A stretch of DNA of 48,147 nucleotides. Origin: an uncultured bacterium (GTDB taxonomy: Bacteria; Verrucomicrobiota; Kiritimatiellia; CAIKKV01; CAIYGI01). The notes under the pieces are model-generated. The model saw only the letters and a program-made list of their open reading frames with translations, was not told where the DNA came from and made no database searches. Shown here one piece after another: positions 7,456 through 16,752 of this stretch. Position numbers and translations under genes: made by a program. How positions within the stretch are numbered: the stretch's first letter is position 1; the number at the start of each line of letters is the position of its first letter. The DNA is taken from assembly GCA_903925685.1 (NCBI GenBank), contig CAIYGI010000229.1:1-48147 (forward strand). The letters are read 5' to 3'.

Positions 7456-10167
7456 ATGTTCTGGATCATAAGCGGTGGTTTGTGGATGTTGCTGCTGTGT
7501 ACGCTGGGGCGCGGCTTGTGGCTGGCGCGGCGGCCGGTGGGCCGTCCTGAGGCGGGCTTATGGCTGGCCTTGCTGGTTGGCGGGGCGCTGTTCCTGGGGC
7601 GTCCGCATGAGGACATTTTGGGCGCGACGGACCCCGGGGCCTACCTGAACTCCGCCGCCACCTTTGGCCGACTGGGCGCGTTAAGTCATGTGGAGCCCCT
7701 GCTGGCCGATGTACCGCGGGAGGTGCGCCCGGTTTTTTACTACGGTCACTCCGGATTTTTTGCGACGCGCGATGTCTGTCTGCGTGTGAGCGACGTTTCG
7801 ACCGCGCGCTTTGGGCCTTATTTCCAGCCAGCCTATTCCATGATGATGAGCGTGGCGGCGCGCCTGGCCGGTGGACCGGCCATCTTGTGGGTCACTCCGC
7901 TGCTGGCCTGGCTGGCCGCGCTGGCGCTGGCGCTGCTGGCGGCGCGGGTGCTAACCTGGCGCGGGGCGCCAGCCTGGGCCTTCGCGATATTTATCCTCAA
8001 CCCGGTGATGGCATGGAATGGACGCTGCGTGCGCGCGGAGACGGCGGCGCTGGTGTTTTTGCTGGCCGGCTGGGCGCTGCTGCTGACGGCCTGGACGCGG
8101 CGTGAAACGGCGGCGGGCTACTGGCGTGACGGATTGCTTGGTTTGCTGTGTTTGAGTGCCGCGCCTTTTTTTCACATTACGGCCTGGTACATCGTGCTGC
8201 CGACCTGGGGCCTGGTGCTGGCCGCCGCTGTCCGGACAGGCCGTCCGGCGCTGCTGGCCGTGATTCCTTTTGGCGCAGTTTGTCCGACCCTCTTTATGCT
8301 GCAAGTGCGCTATGTTACGGACTGCTACAGAATCTGGCGCTTCGTGGTCGCTGCGGGTTCCCATCCTGCCCTGCTGTCCGGCGCCGCCGCGGCGGCTTTG
8401 GCAATATCTGCCGCGGTGGCCGGGTGGACGTGGCGCATGCGCCGATCTGTGACGCCGCCGCGGCCCGCCGCCAACTGGTGGTGGGCGCTGTGTTGCGCTG
8501 GCGGGCTGGGGCTGATACTTGCCTCCTATGCCGCGCGTTTGAACACGGGCCAGTTGCCGTTCTTCAGCGCATATTCTTCCGCCTACTTTTGTCTGGCCGA
8601 CCTGCGCGGGTTGATACGACTGATTGCCTGGCCGGCCGCGCTGGCGGGACTGGCAGGCTGGATCTTGCTCTGGCTGCATCGCGATCCGGCACGGACCTCG
8701 CGTACGCTGGTGCTGGCCGCCTTCCTGCCGGCGCTGTTGATGACGGGCTGGATGTACGACTACATGATGGAAACCCGCCGTCTGATGCTCGGCGCCGTGC
8801 CGCTGCTGGCGCTGTGCCTGGCTGGCGCGGTCGCCTGGGCGGGCTCGGCGGGCGGCGCATGGCGCAGAACGATCGCCGTCGCCGCCGGGATCGCGGTGCT
8901 GGCCTGTGGGCTATGGAACAAGCCTGCGCTTGCGACGCAGATCGATTACCGGGGCTTTACGCGTTTCCTGGGCGGCGTGGCGCGCGAAATCAACTCCGTC
9001 AACGGCATGGCGCTGGTCGAGTATTCGCGACTGGGCGCGCCGCTGGAGCATATCTATGGCGTGCCGCTGCTCAGTCTCGACAACGAAAATCACGGCGATT
9101 ATCGGATAGCAGAAGCGGCCTGGGAAATTGTGCTGCGCCGCCATCCGGATCGGCCGGCCTTCTATTTGACGCCGTTCCAGCCGCCCCACAGTCTGCGCTT
9201 CACCTTCGAACCAGTCCGTGACTTCGCCTACAACTGCCGTCTGCTGCCCTCGGCGCGTGAACGGGTGCCGCTCCAGACGGAAGCCTGGACACTGGCTCTG
9301 ACCCTCTACCGCATGCGCCTGCGCGACGCCCCGTCCGTTTCGTCCGTTAAGTCCGTCACCTCCGCCACGGCAGCAACCGGCTGGTGGCCGGCGGTAATTC
9401 CCATGGGCGTCGGCAACATGGGGCTGACCGGCTTTGCGAACCTGCGCAGCGAGCGACCGGAAGTGGCGGTAACGGAACTGGCGGCGGGGGCAACGGCGAC
9501 GGGCCGCCCGCCCGCCGCGGTCTCAGGCGCAGAGGGCCGACCTGCGCGCGCGGTGATTTTGATCGCGGCAACCCTTGGTGGCGCGCCGTTCCTGGTGCCG
9601 GATGTGAACGATGCGACCGGCGGCGTTTGCCGCACCTCGTGGCGTCCGCTCGACAAGGTCTGGTGGATTGGGCAGACGGCCATGCCGGATGATGGCGCGG
9701 AGGCGGTGACGCTGACCGTGCGGGCGCGCGGCGCGCTGGCCCTTGCGGCGGGGTTTACGGTCGCCACCGACAGTTGTACGCGGCTGACGTGGCAGGGGGG
9801 ACATACCGGCAAGTTCACGCAACCTCTTCCGGTGCCCTGCCGCTGGGCGCGGACCGAGGCGGCGGCGGTGGCGCCGCTGCCCAGGGACGGCGGTTACGGC
9901 GTGGCCCTGCTGGCCGGGCCGGGTGCCGCACGAGCCGTGACGCTGAATGTGGCGGGAACTGCGCTCGACGTGGCGCCGCGGGATTGGAACTGGGTCGCCT
10001 GGCCGATGCCCGCGGCGGAGACCGCAGGCGAACGTTTGCTGAATCTGACAACCACCCCGCCTTGGGATCCGGCGCTGCGCGGCTATCCGCGCGACCTGGG
10101 GGTGCTAGTGCGGCTGATCGCGCTGGCCGGGTGGGGGGAGAGTGGTCAGCCTGACGATCACAGGTAA
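7456..10167 (+). CDS. Large GT-C-like integral membrane protein
   Basis: A 903-aa protein. Its first about 480 residues are a chain of roughly ten or more hydrophobic segments, and its last about 400 are a soluble, probably periplasmic, region. Near the N-terminus, GATDPGAYLNSA follows the first membrane segments, in the place where GT-C (PMT/ArnT-like) glycosyltransferases carry an acidic loop motif, and RAETAALVFLLAGW resembles the RPE-type helix of that group. A lipid-linked sugar transferase is therefore likely but not proven. The start has an AAGGA site 11 nt upstream. The 3' end overlaps the convergent endonuclease-family gene by 63 bp. The heptamer repeat in its leader suggests variable expression. 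Confidence 0.65.
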   Translation: MFWIISGGLWMLLLCTLGRGLWLARRPVGRPEAGLWLALLVGGALFLGRPHEDILGATDPGAYLNSAATFGRLGALSHVEPLLADVPREVRPVFYYGHSGFFATRDVCLRVSDVSTARFGPYFQPAYSMMMSVAARLAGGPAILWVTPLLAWLAALALALLAARVLTWRGAPAWAFAIFILNPVMAWNGRCVRAETAALVFLLAGWALLLTAWTRRETAAGYWRDGLLGLLCLSAAPFFHITAWYIVLPTWGLVLAAAVRTGRPALLAVIPFGAVCPTLFMLQVRYVTDCYRIWRFVVAAGSHPALLSGAAAAALAISAAVAGWTWRMRRSVTPPRPAANWWWALCCAGGLGLILASYAARLNTGQLPFFSAYSSAYFCLADLRGLIRLIAWPAALAGLAGWILLWLHRDPARTSRTLVLAAFLPALLMTGWMYDYMMETRRLMLGAVPLLALCLAGAVAWAGSAGGAWRRTIAVAAGIAVLACGLWNKPALATQIDYRGFTRFLGGVAREINSVNGMALVEYSRLGAPLEHIYGVPLLSLDNENHGDYRIAEAAWEIVLRRHPDRPAFYLTPFQPPHSLRFTFEPVRDFAYNCRLLPSARERVPLQTEAWTLALTLYRMRLRDAPSVSSVKSVTSATAATGWWPAVIPMGVGNMGLTGFANLRSERPEVAVTELAAGATATGRPPAAVSGAEGRPARAVILIAATLGGAPFLVPDVNDATGGVCRTSWRPLDKVWWIGQTAMPDDGAEAVTLTVRARGALALAAGFTVATDSCTRLTWQGGHTGKFTQPLPVPCRWARTEAAAVAPLPRDGGYGVALLAGPGAARAVTLNVAGTALDVAPRDWNWVAWPMPAAETAGERLLNLTTTPPWDPALRGYPRDLGVLVRLIALAGWGESGQPDDHR

Positions 10168-11187
10168 GTGGTCGGAGTAGCCCGTGATCCAGTGATACCT
10201 GCCGGTCGCGGGATCGCGCACTTCGTTGAACTGTTTGGGATGGCCGGCCTCGTCCAGCAGCGGCGCATCGCGCAGCACGCGGAATGAGTCCGGCGCGACA
10301 CGCCAGCCGCCGGGCGGAATGCCGGTGGTCGCCAGCAGCGCCTGCGTTACCAGCATGTTGTCAAAACTGTGCCAACGTTTGCCGGCGTTGTACCAGTAAG
10401 TGCCGCGCTGGTCGGCTGACAGTCCGGCGCTGAGGTTGTAGAGGGCGGTGGAATTGGTCGAGCCGCTAACGGCGGCCGGCGGCAGGGCGCGCAGGGCGTT
10501 GGTGAAGGCCGGGGTGTCGCTGTCCCAGTTAAAGTCGCCCACGATCAGGATCTTCGATGCCGGCTCGGCATGGAGCAGCGCATCCACCGCCGCCCGCAGT
10601 GTGCGCGCCTCGCGCAAACGGATACCCTGCGTCATGGCTTTGGCGCCGTAGTTGGATTTCCAGTGATTGACGATCAGCGTCAGCGCCGCGCCGCCGATTT
10701 CGAAACGCGCCACGATGGGCTCGCGTTGCTCAGGTTCGGCTCTCAGCCAGTTGGTGGCGGCGGGCGGGTAGCGACTGAGCAGCGCGTTATCTATGCCGCG
10801 CTTGTCTGGGCTGTCGCGATGGATCAGGTAAGGGTAATCGAGTTTGTAGCCGTCGCGCAGACGTTCCGCGAGGTCGGCGACAACGCGGCGGTTTTCGACC
10901 TCCTCGATGGCGAGTATGTCGGGCGTGACCGCGGCCACGATGGCGGCCAGATGGTCCAGCTTGAGCGCGTAACGGGATTGAGTCCAGTGACGCCAGCCGC
11001 GCGGCGTATACTCGTCGTCGCCAGGATTGCCGGGATCGTCGTCCGCGTCATACAAGTTCAGGACATTCCACTGCATGACGACGAGTTCATGTGGCGGGAG
11101 GTTGGTGGCGGTAGCGGCGTCAACGCGCCCGCCGAAGGGGGCGAACAGCAGCAAGACACACCAGAAACGGCAAGGGTTGGTTTTCAT
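10105..11187 (-). CDS. Secreted endonuclease/exonuclease/phosphatase (EEP) family protein
   Basis: A 360-aa protein with a signal peptide (residues 1-24, ending DAATA). EEP-fold motifs appear in order: QWNVLNLYD, an AIEEVEN metal-binding glutamate, IVNHWKSNYG, GDFNWDSDTPAF and the C-terminal SDHLPV histidine. The family cleaves phosphodiester bonds in nucleic acids or lipids; an exported form suggests extracellular nuclease or sphingomyelinase-like activity. It is 12 bp downstream of a secreted metallophosphoesterase, so the pair is probably one operon for phosphate scavenging. Its last 63 bp overlap the 3' end of the convergent membrane gene. Confidence 0.85.
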   Translation of the reverse strand: MKTNPCRFWCVLLLFAPFGGRVDAATATNLPPHELVVMQWNVLNLYDADDDPGNPGDDEYTPRGWRHWTQSRYALKLDHLAAIVAAVTPDILAIEEVENRRVVADLAERLRDGYKLDYPYLIHRDSPDKRGIDNALLSRYPPAATNWLRAEPEQREPIVARFEIGGAALTLIVNHWKSNYGAKAMTQGIRLREARTLRAAVDALLHAEPASKILIVGDFNWDSDTPAFTNALRALPPAAVSGSTNSTALYNLSAGLSADQRGTYWYNAGKRWHSFDNMLVTQALLATTGIPPGGWRVAPDSFRVLRDAPLLDEAGHPKQFNEVRDPATGRYHWITGYSDHLPVIVRLTTLPPPGQRDQPH

Positions 11188-11199
11188 TCGCCTGTGAAA

Positions 11200-11997
11200 C
11201 TATTCCAGATAGACCGTACGATAACCGAGTCGTCCATCGCTGCGCACTTCGTAGACGCGGAAACTGGACTGGCGTCCGTAGTAGGTCGCCATCGGCGCCG
11301 CGATGTAGAGCGGCACATGGCCATCCCATTGCAGCTCGTCGCGATGGAAATGGCCGGTGACGACGGCCTTGACGTCGTAGTGGTTGATCAGTTCCGTCCA
11401 GCGCGCATGTGCGGCGGCGGGCCAGCCAGGGCGCAGGCGGTTTTCGTAAAAATCCTCCACGGGCGGGGTATGGGTGAAGACGATGACCGGTTTGCCGGAG
11501 GCGGCCTTAAGTTGCGTTTCGAGCCAGGTAAGCGGGGCGTAGTCCGGCGTCTCGACAGTCCCGCGCAGCGGTTCGGTGTAGAGCAGCAGGAAGACCACGC
11601 CCTGCACTTCGATATTCGTGGCCAGCGGGCCGAAGGTGCTTTCGAAAACGCGCCGTGTTGCTTCCAGGCGACGCGGCGGCAGATCGTGGTTGCCGGGCAG
11701 CACGTAGTATGGAACGTGCAATCCGTGCAGCAGATTGCTGGCGCTGGACGCGGTATGGCCGTTGTCGAGATTATCGGCGCCAATGTCGCCGGTATGGATC
11801 ACGCAGGCGATTGGCATGGGCAGGCGGTTGATGGCATCTATCATGCGGGCGGCCAGCGCGGCGTGGTTGGGTCCGCCGTCCAGGTGGGTGTCGGTGATCT
11901 GGACAAAGAAAAAGCCATTGCTGGGAATCTGCCCCGCGGCAGCGACCGCGAGCGAGACGAAAAAACCGAGCATGAGCGGCATGCAGCGTGTGCGCAT
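11200..11997 (-). CDS. Secreted calcineurin-like metallophosphoesterase
   Basis: A 265-aa protein with a signal peptide (MRTRCMPLMLGFFVSLAVAA). The dimetal phosphoesterase signature is complete: ITDTHLDGG (D-x-H), HTGDIGADN (GD), LPGNHDLP (GNHD), VFTHTPP (H) and VTGHFHRDE (GHxH). It is the first gene of a two-gene unit with the EEP protein. Substrate is unknown; relatives act on phosphomonoesters, phosphodiesters or cyclic nucleotides. Confidence 0.88.
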   Translation of the reverse strand: MRTRCMPLMLGFFVSLAVAAAGQIPSNGFFFVQITDTHLDGGPNHAALAARMIDAINRLPMPIACVIHTGDIGADNLDNGHTASSASNLLHGLHVPYYVLPGNHDLPPRRLEATRRVFESTFGPLATNIEVQGVVFLLLYTEPLRGTVETPDYAPLTWLETQLKAASGKPVIVFTHTPPVEDFYENRLRPGWPAAAHARWTELINHYDVKAVVTGHFHRDELQWDGHVPLYIAAPMATYYGRQSSFRVYEVRSDGRLGYRTVYLE

Positions 11998-12045
11998 CAG
12001 GTAACGCTATGCCGGACAGGGGATTCTGTCAACGCGGGATGAGTG

Positions 12046-12081
12046 AGGGACAAAAGGGACAAGAGGGACGATAGGGACCAA
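12046..12081. repeat. 9-bp AGGGACNNN tandem repeat
   Basis: Four consecutive 9-bp units starting AGGGAC (AGGGACAAA, AGGGACAAG, AGGGACGAT, AGGGACCAA). They lie in the 237-bp gap between the divergent metallophosphoesterase and ABC-export genes. The rest of the gap (12082-12234) shows no gene I can support. Confidence 0.8.
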
Positions 12082-12234
12082 GGGGGCGGTATATTTGGCG
12101 CCGGGCTCAAGGCTGGACCCTTCAGTTCGATTCCGGCATACTGTCGCCATGAATGCGCGTATTCAGACCGGTCACAAAGGACGTGAGCCTGTTCCGCCTG
12201 AAGGGCGATCGCTTATGCGTTTTGGGACGATCAC

Positions 12235-13038
12235 ATGACAACGGCGAATGGCAGCGCTACCGGCAGCCAGCGGATCCGGATGGTGATCTGGGAACTTGCG
12301 CGCAACGATTTTCGCGCGCGCTTCGCGGGTTCCTATTTCGGCATCCTATGGGCCTTCGCCCAGCCGGTGGCGACGATTCTTTTGTTCTGGTTCGTTTTTC
12401 AGGTGGGCTTTCGCGCCTCGCCGACACAGGATGGGGTGCCTTACGGGTTGTGGCTGGCCGCGGGGCTGGCGCCATGGTTTTTCTTTGCCGAGGCCTGGCT
12501 GGCGGCCACATCCGCCCTGCCGGAATACGCCTATCTGGTCAAAAAAGTGGTCTTTCGGGTTGAGCTCCTGCCGGTGGTCAAAACCATTTCGGCGTTATTT
12601 TTTCATCTGGTGTTCGTTCTGGTGCTGGTCGTGTTGAGTGCGCTGCTGGGTCATCCGCCAACCTGGCGCCTGTTGCAACTGCCATACTATACCGCCTGCC
12701 TGCTGGCGCTTGTGCTGGCGCTGGGGTTTATTTCCGCCGCCATCCTGCCATTTTTCCGTGACTTGAATCAACTGCTGGCCATTGTGCTTCAATTCGGCAT
12801 GTGGCTGACGCCCATTCTGTGGCCGGTGACGATGGTGCCGGAACTCTATCGGTGGATTTTTAAACTGAACCCCGTGGGTTACATCGTGGAAGGATATCGC
12901 GATGCGCTGGTGGGGCACGCCTGGGTCTGGCAGCATGGCCCGACCACGCTGGGCTTCTGGGTATTGACCTCACTCCTGGGGTTGCTGGCCATGCTTACCT
13001 ATCGCCGGTTGAAGCCCCATTTCGCGGATGTGCTGTGA
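12235..13038 (+). CDS. wzm: ABC-2 polysaccharide/O-antigen export permease
   Basis: A 267-aa integral membrane protein with about six transmembrane helices. It has features of the Wzm/TagG/KpsM family: an amphipathic start (ELARNDFRARFAGSYFGILW), a helix containing QPVATILLFWFVF, and the late segment WLTPILWPVTMVPE followed by LNPVGYIVEGYRDAL. It would form the channel that moves an undecaprenyl-linked glycan across the inner membrane. The ATPase starts 7 bp downstream, and the glycan-modifying genes follow on the same strand. No Wzx/Wzy is present, which fits ABC-dependent export. Confidence 0.88.
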   Translation: MTTANGSATGSQRIRMVIWELARNDFRARFAGSYFGILWAFAQPVATILLFWFVFQVGFRASPTQDGVPYGLWLAAGLAPWFFFAEAWLAATSALPEYAYLVKKVVFRVELLPVVKTISALFFHLVFVLVLVVLSALLGHPPTWRLLQLPYYTACLLALVLALGFISAAILPFFRDLNQLLAIVLQFGMWLTPILWPVTMVPELYRWIFKLNPVGYIVEGYRDALVGHAWVWQHGPTTLGFWVLTSLLGLLAMLTYRRLKPHFADVL

Positions 13039-13045
13039 GACGGCC

Positions 13046-14365
13046 ATGAAAGACGAGCCCATCATTCATGCCGGGAACCTGAGCAAGGTCTACAACCTTT
13101 ACGAACGGCCGTTGGACCGGCTCAAGGAGGCGTTGCATCCGGGGGGCCGCAAATATCACCGGGAATTTTACGCTTTGCGGGACGTTTCTTTCGACGTCCA
13201 GCGCGGCGAGACCTTTGGCATTATCGGACGCAACGGCTCGGGCAAGTCCACCTTGCTGAAGATTCTGGCGGGCGTGCTGACGCCGACGGCCGGGCGGATT
13301 CAGGTGCAGGGGCGCGTATCGGCGCTGCTGGAGCTTGGCTCGGGTTTTAATCCGGAATTCACGGGTCTGGAGAATGTCTACCTGCAGGGGACCTTGATGG
13401 GTTTTACCCGCAAGGAGATGGACACGCGCGCGCCGGCGATCGAGGCCTTCGCGGAGATCGGCGAATTCATGCATCAGCCGGTGAAACAATACTCCAGCGG
13501 CATGTTCGTCCGCCTGGCCTTTGCCTGCGCCGTCAGCGTGGAGCCGGAAATTCTGATCGTGGACGAGGCGCTGGCGGTCGGCGACGTTTTTTTTCGGAAC
13601 AAGTGCTTTCATCGTTTTCATGCGCTGAAGGAGGCGGGCACGACCATCCTGTTCGTCTCGCACGACATCGGCATGGTCAAGCAGCTTTGTTCGCGCGCGC
13701 TCTGGCTGGAACACGCGGCTTTGAAGATGTGCGGCGACAAGGAGGAGGTTTGCCGCGCCTACTTCAACACGATTCTGGAGCACACAAGGGATGCCGCCGT
13801 AACAACCGACGGCCCGCCCGTTGACGGCGTGCCGCAATTTCCCGTGCGCAGGATGGAGGGACGGCATCTTTTTCCCCGTCCGGCCGCGCCGGGACGGGAC
13901 GATTTCGGTTCCGACGATGCGGAAATTCTCGCGTACTTCATCTGCGAAAGGGGCGGCCAGCCCGTCCAAAGTCTGCATGTGCGGCGCGATTACGAATTTC
14001 ATCTGCTCGGGAAGCTTCACCGGGATTTGGATCGCCTGATCTTCGGCTTCACGCTGGAAAACGAACGCGGCCAGACGGTGTTGTCGTGCAATACCTTTAC
14101 CCAGGAAGGACGGGGCATCGTGGCCCGGGCGGGTGAGGTTTTGGAGGCGGTGTTCAAGTTCAGGCTTTCCCCGCTCAGGCAGGGTGAATACCTGATCAGT
14201 CCCGCCATCGCCAGCGGAATCCAGCAGCAACATGTCATGCTGGCCTGGCGGCATAATGCGCAGGCCTTGCATGTCGAAAATCCCGGTTATAACCTGGCCC
14301 TGTTGGAAATGGACCATGATGATGAAGTGCGGGCATATGCGTCCGATCAGATAGTTCTGACCTGA
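13046..14365 (+). CDS. wzt: Polysaccharide ABC exporter ATPase with Wzt-type C-terminal domain
   Basis: A 439-aa protein. The ATPase part carries Walker A GRNGSGKST (61-69), the signature YSSGMFVRLAF and Walker B ILIVDEALAVGD, followed by the switch FVSHD. After about residue 285 comes a beta-rich C-terminal domain (for example HVRRDYEFHLLGK and FGFTLENERGQ) of the Wzt carbohydrate-binding kind, which in known systems recognises the capped end of the chain. I chose the ATG at 13046 because the preceding residues overlap the permease and do not look coding. It partners with the upstream permease. Confidence 0.9.
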   Translation: MKDEPIIHAGNLSKVYNLYERPLDRLKEALHPGGRKYHREFYALRDVSFDVQRGETFGIIGRNGSGKSTLLKILAGVLTPTAGRIQVQGRVSALLELGSGFNPEFTGLENVYLQGTLMGFTRKEMDTRAPAIEAFAEIGEFMHQPVKQYSSGMFVRLAFACAVSVEPEILIVDEALAVGDVFFRNKCFHRFHALKEAGTTILFVSHDIGMVKQLCSRALWLEHAALKMCGDKEEVCRAYFNTILEHTRDAAVTTDGPPVDGVPQFPVRRMEGRHLFPRPAAPGRDDFGSDDAEILAYFICERGGQPVQSLHVRRDYEFHLLGKLHRDLDRLIFGFTLENERGQTVLSCNTFTQEGRGIVARAGEVLEAVFKFRLSPLRQGEYLISPAIASGIQQQHVMLAWRHNAQALHVENPGYNLALLEMDHDDEVRAYASDQIVLT

Positions 14366-14433
14366 ACCGGGATGGGAACAGCTTGTGATCACATATAAAA
14401 TAATAGCCGCGGTCGTGGCGGGAGATTCCGCGC

Positions 14434-16752
14434 ATGTGTAATCCCTGGTGCCGGAAGTTCGTGCAGAACTCGCTGCCGGACTGGCCGCAACGGCCCGAAG
14501 TGCTGGAAGTCGGTTCCCGCAATGTCAACGGCAGCGTGCGCGAGTTCTGCGCTCCGCTCGCCGCGCGTTACGTGGGCTGCGACCTGGAAGCGGGCGCGGG
14601 CGTGGACAAGATCGCCGACGTCACAAAACTGAGCTCGGTCTTCCCGCCGGAATCATTCGACGTGGTGATCTCCACCGAAATGATGGAGCATGTCCCCGGC
14701 TGGCCCACGGCTTGGGCGGAGCTGCTGGCCGTGCTGCGCCCAGGCGGACTGCTGATCCTGAGCACGCGCTCGCCCGGTTTTCCGCTGCACGATTTTCCCG
14801 GCGATGTCTGGCGTTTCACCGGAGCCGACATCCGCCGGATTCTGGAAGATGCGGGGGATATCCTGCGGATGAATGACGATGACACGCTGGGTTACGCCTG
14901 CGGGGTGGGGGTGGTTGCGCGCAAGCGGGCCGGCGTGGATCTCGCGCGCTGGCGGGAATGGTTGGAGCGCGAGGTCCCACTCTACAATATGCAGGCCTGC
15001 GGTGCGCTCACGCATGCGGAGTTTACGGCGGGAATTGCCGCCGCCGGCGCGCTCGGGCCGCTGCGTCAGCGCGTCACCGAGTTGGAACAAAGAGTTTTTG
15101 ACGCCCAGATTGAAGTGTTGCGCAGCCAAAACGTTGCGGCGCAACTGACGGCGCATGAAACCCTGTTAATGGCGGAGCATGAGGAGGAACTGGCGCGCGT
15201 CGCGGTGAGGATTCGAGCTCTCGAAAATTCGCTGCTGGCGTGGCGCAATTCGCTGTTCGGTCGGATTGCCCGGGTGGCGGATTACGGATGGGAACTTGCC
15301 TGCCTGCCGGTGCGCGCAGGGCGTTATCTGGCCGATCCGAAACTGCGCGCCCAGGCATTGAACAGTCTTGGGCGGCGCTGGCAGGCACGGCGCGGACGCA
15401 AGATCGCGGAATTGCCGGAGCTGGCGTGGCTTTTCCGGAAATTGGATTTTGATGTGCCGGTTGGTCAGGTGATAGCGCTGTTGGGGCCATATCTGACGTT
15501 GCGGGACGAGGCGCGTTATCGCGCCATGATCGGGCCGCTGATCGCGGCCGGCGCGGGTGCGCCATCGAAGGTGCTGCGCGCCCTGGACCAGGCGCAGACG
15601 CTCCCGCCAGCCAGTCGGCGCATCCTGTTCGTCTGCGGGGAGTTTCCCAACCCGCAGCATGGCGGCGGCGGGCGCGTGGCGGATTTCATCAAGGTCTTGA
15701 GCGTCCATCACGATGTCTATGTGGCGGCATGGTACGACCGCCGGCGCGATCACGACGCCTTCGTCGCACTCGCGTCCTACTGCCGGCGGCTGCGCGGCTT
15801 GAGCTTCGAGGATCTGGAAGGCGGCTGCGCAGGCAAGTTGCTGGACCTGCTGGGCGGCCAGCCGGCTGACATTGTGCATTACGAGTGGCCGCGTTCGTTG
15901 ATCAGTCTCGACCGCTGTCTGGGACGTCATCACATCTATACGCACATGGAGTCGGTGTCATGCAGCCTCTGGATGGATCTGCACCGCTTGGAACCGCTCG
16001 CGCCGGAATGGCTGAAACGGCTGGCGCAGTTGCTGTCCATGCTGGGGGTCGAGGCGCTTGACGCAAACCGGGCGGATGCGCAGGTGGTGGTCACGGCCAA
16101 GGACGGCGAATTTTTGTCGCGCTTTGCGGCCGGGCAGACCTACTACGTGGTCAACCATGGCATCAACCGCGAGGAGTTCGATCTGCCGGATCGTGCGCCG
16201 CAGCCCAGTACGCTCGTCTTCACCGGCAATTTCGTGCATTATCCCAACGTGGACGCGGTGCATTATTTCATGCGCGAAATCAGGCCGCTGATCCTGTGCG
16301 CCGTACCGGAATTGCGCCTCTGGCTGGTCGGCGCCAATCCGCCGTGCGAACTGCAGCGCTACCACGATGGGCGCGCAGTGACGGTGACCGGGCGCGTACC
16401 GGATGTGCGGCCTTACATTCAAAAGGCGGCGGTATGCATCGCGCCGCTGATATCCGGCGCGGGCCTGCGCACCAAGGTGGTGCAATATTCCGCCTTGCGC
16501 CGGCCCTGCGTCGCCACGCCCATCGCGGTCGAGGATCTTGGATTCGAGGACGGACGCGAGATCTTTATTGCCAACGGGCCTGCGGCGTTCGCCGCGCGTG
16601 TCGTGGAACTGCTGCGCGATCCGGCGCGCGCGGTGAAAATGGCCGGACAGGCGCGGGCGCGGGCGCTGGCGTGTTACGACAACCGGCTGATCGCCGAACA
16701 AGGTCTGGGCAATCTTTACCGTCTGCTCGACCTTGGAAAGGGGCAAGCATGA
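14434..16752 (+). CDS. Fused SAM methyltransferase and GT4 glycosyltransferase
   Basis: A 772-aa two-enzyme chain. Residues 1-165 form a class I methyltransferase (VLEVGSRN motif I, FDVVISTEMMEHV, LRPGGLLILS). Residues about 205-270 are a likely coiled coil. Residues about 395-770 are a GT-B/GT4-like transferase: ILFVCGEFPNPQHGGGGR (397-414), VFTGNFVHYPN (595-605), and the donor-site region IAPLISGAGLRTKVV. Methyltransferase plus coiled coil next to Wzm/Wzt resembles O-antigen chain-terminating systems, where chain capping sets length. That role is inferred. The 3' end overlaps the next start (ATGA). Confidence 0.85.
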   Translation: MCNPWCRKFVQNSLPDWPQRPEVLEVGSRNVNGSVREFCAPLAARYVGCDLEAGAGVDKIADVTKLSSVFPPESFDVVISTEMMEHVPGWPTAWAELLAVLRPGGLLILSTRSPGFPLHDFPGDVWRFTGADIRRILEDAGDILRMNDDDTLGYACGVGVVARKRAGVDLARWREWLEREVPLYNMQACGALTHAEFTAGIAAAGALGPLRQRVTELEQRVFDAQIEVLRSQNVAAQLTAHETLLMAEHEEELARVAVRIRALENSLLAWRNSLFGRIARVADYGWELACLPVRAGRYLADPKLRAQALNSLGRRWQARRGRKIAELPELAWLFRKLDFDVPVGQVIALLGPYLTLRDEARYRAMIGPLIAAGAGAPSKVLRALDQAQTLPPASRRILFVCGEFPNPQHGGGGRVADFIKVLSVHHDVYVAAWYDRRRDHDAFVALASYCRRLRGLSFEDLEGGCAGKLLDLLGGQPADIVHYEWPRSLISLDRCLGRHHIYTHMESVSCSLWMDLHRLEPLAPEWLKRLAQLLSMLGVEALDANRADAQVVVTAKDGEFLSRFAAGQTYYVVNHGINREEFDLPDRAPQPSTLVFTGNFVHYPNVDAVHYFMREIRPLILCAVPELRLWLVGANPPCELQRYHDGRAVTVTGRVPDVRPYIQKAAVCIAPLISGAGLRTKVVQYSALRRPCVATPIAVEDLGFEDGREIFIANGPAAFAARVVELLRDPARAVKMAGQARARALACYDNRLIAEQGLGNLYRLLDLGKGQA

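Noticed and set aside
10570..12042. 490-codon plus-strand frame opposite two phosphoesterase genes
   Set aside because: It is antisense to the EEP and metallophosphoesterase genes, which have complete motifs; the frame is a GC-rich shadow.
12118..12150. TTCGATTCC resembling a tRNA T-loop
   Set aside because: The flanking bases do not form a T-stem and there is no acceptor or anticodon arm.
12995..14392. 465-codon minus-strand frame
   Set aside because: Antisense shadow of the Wzt ATPase, which has all ABC motifs.
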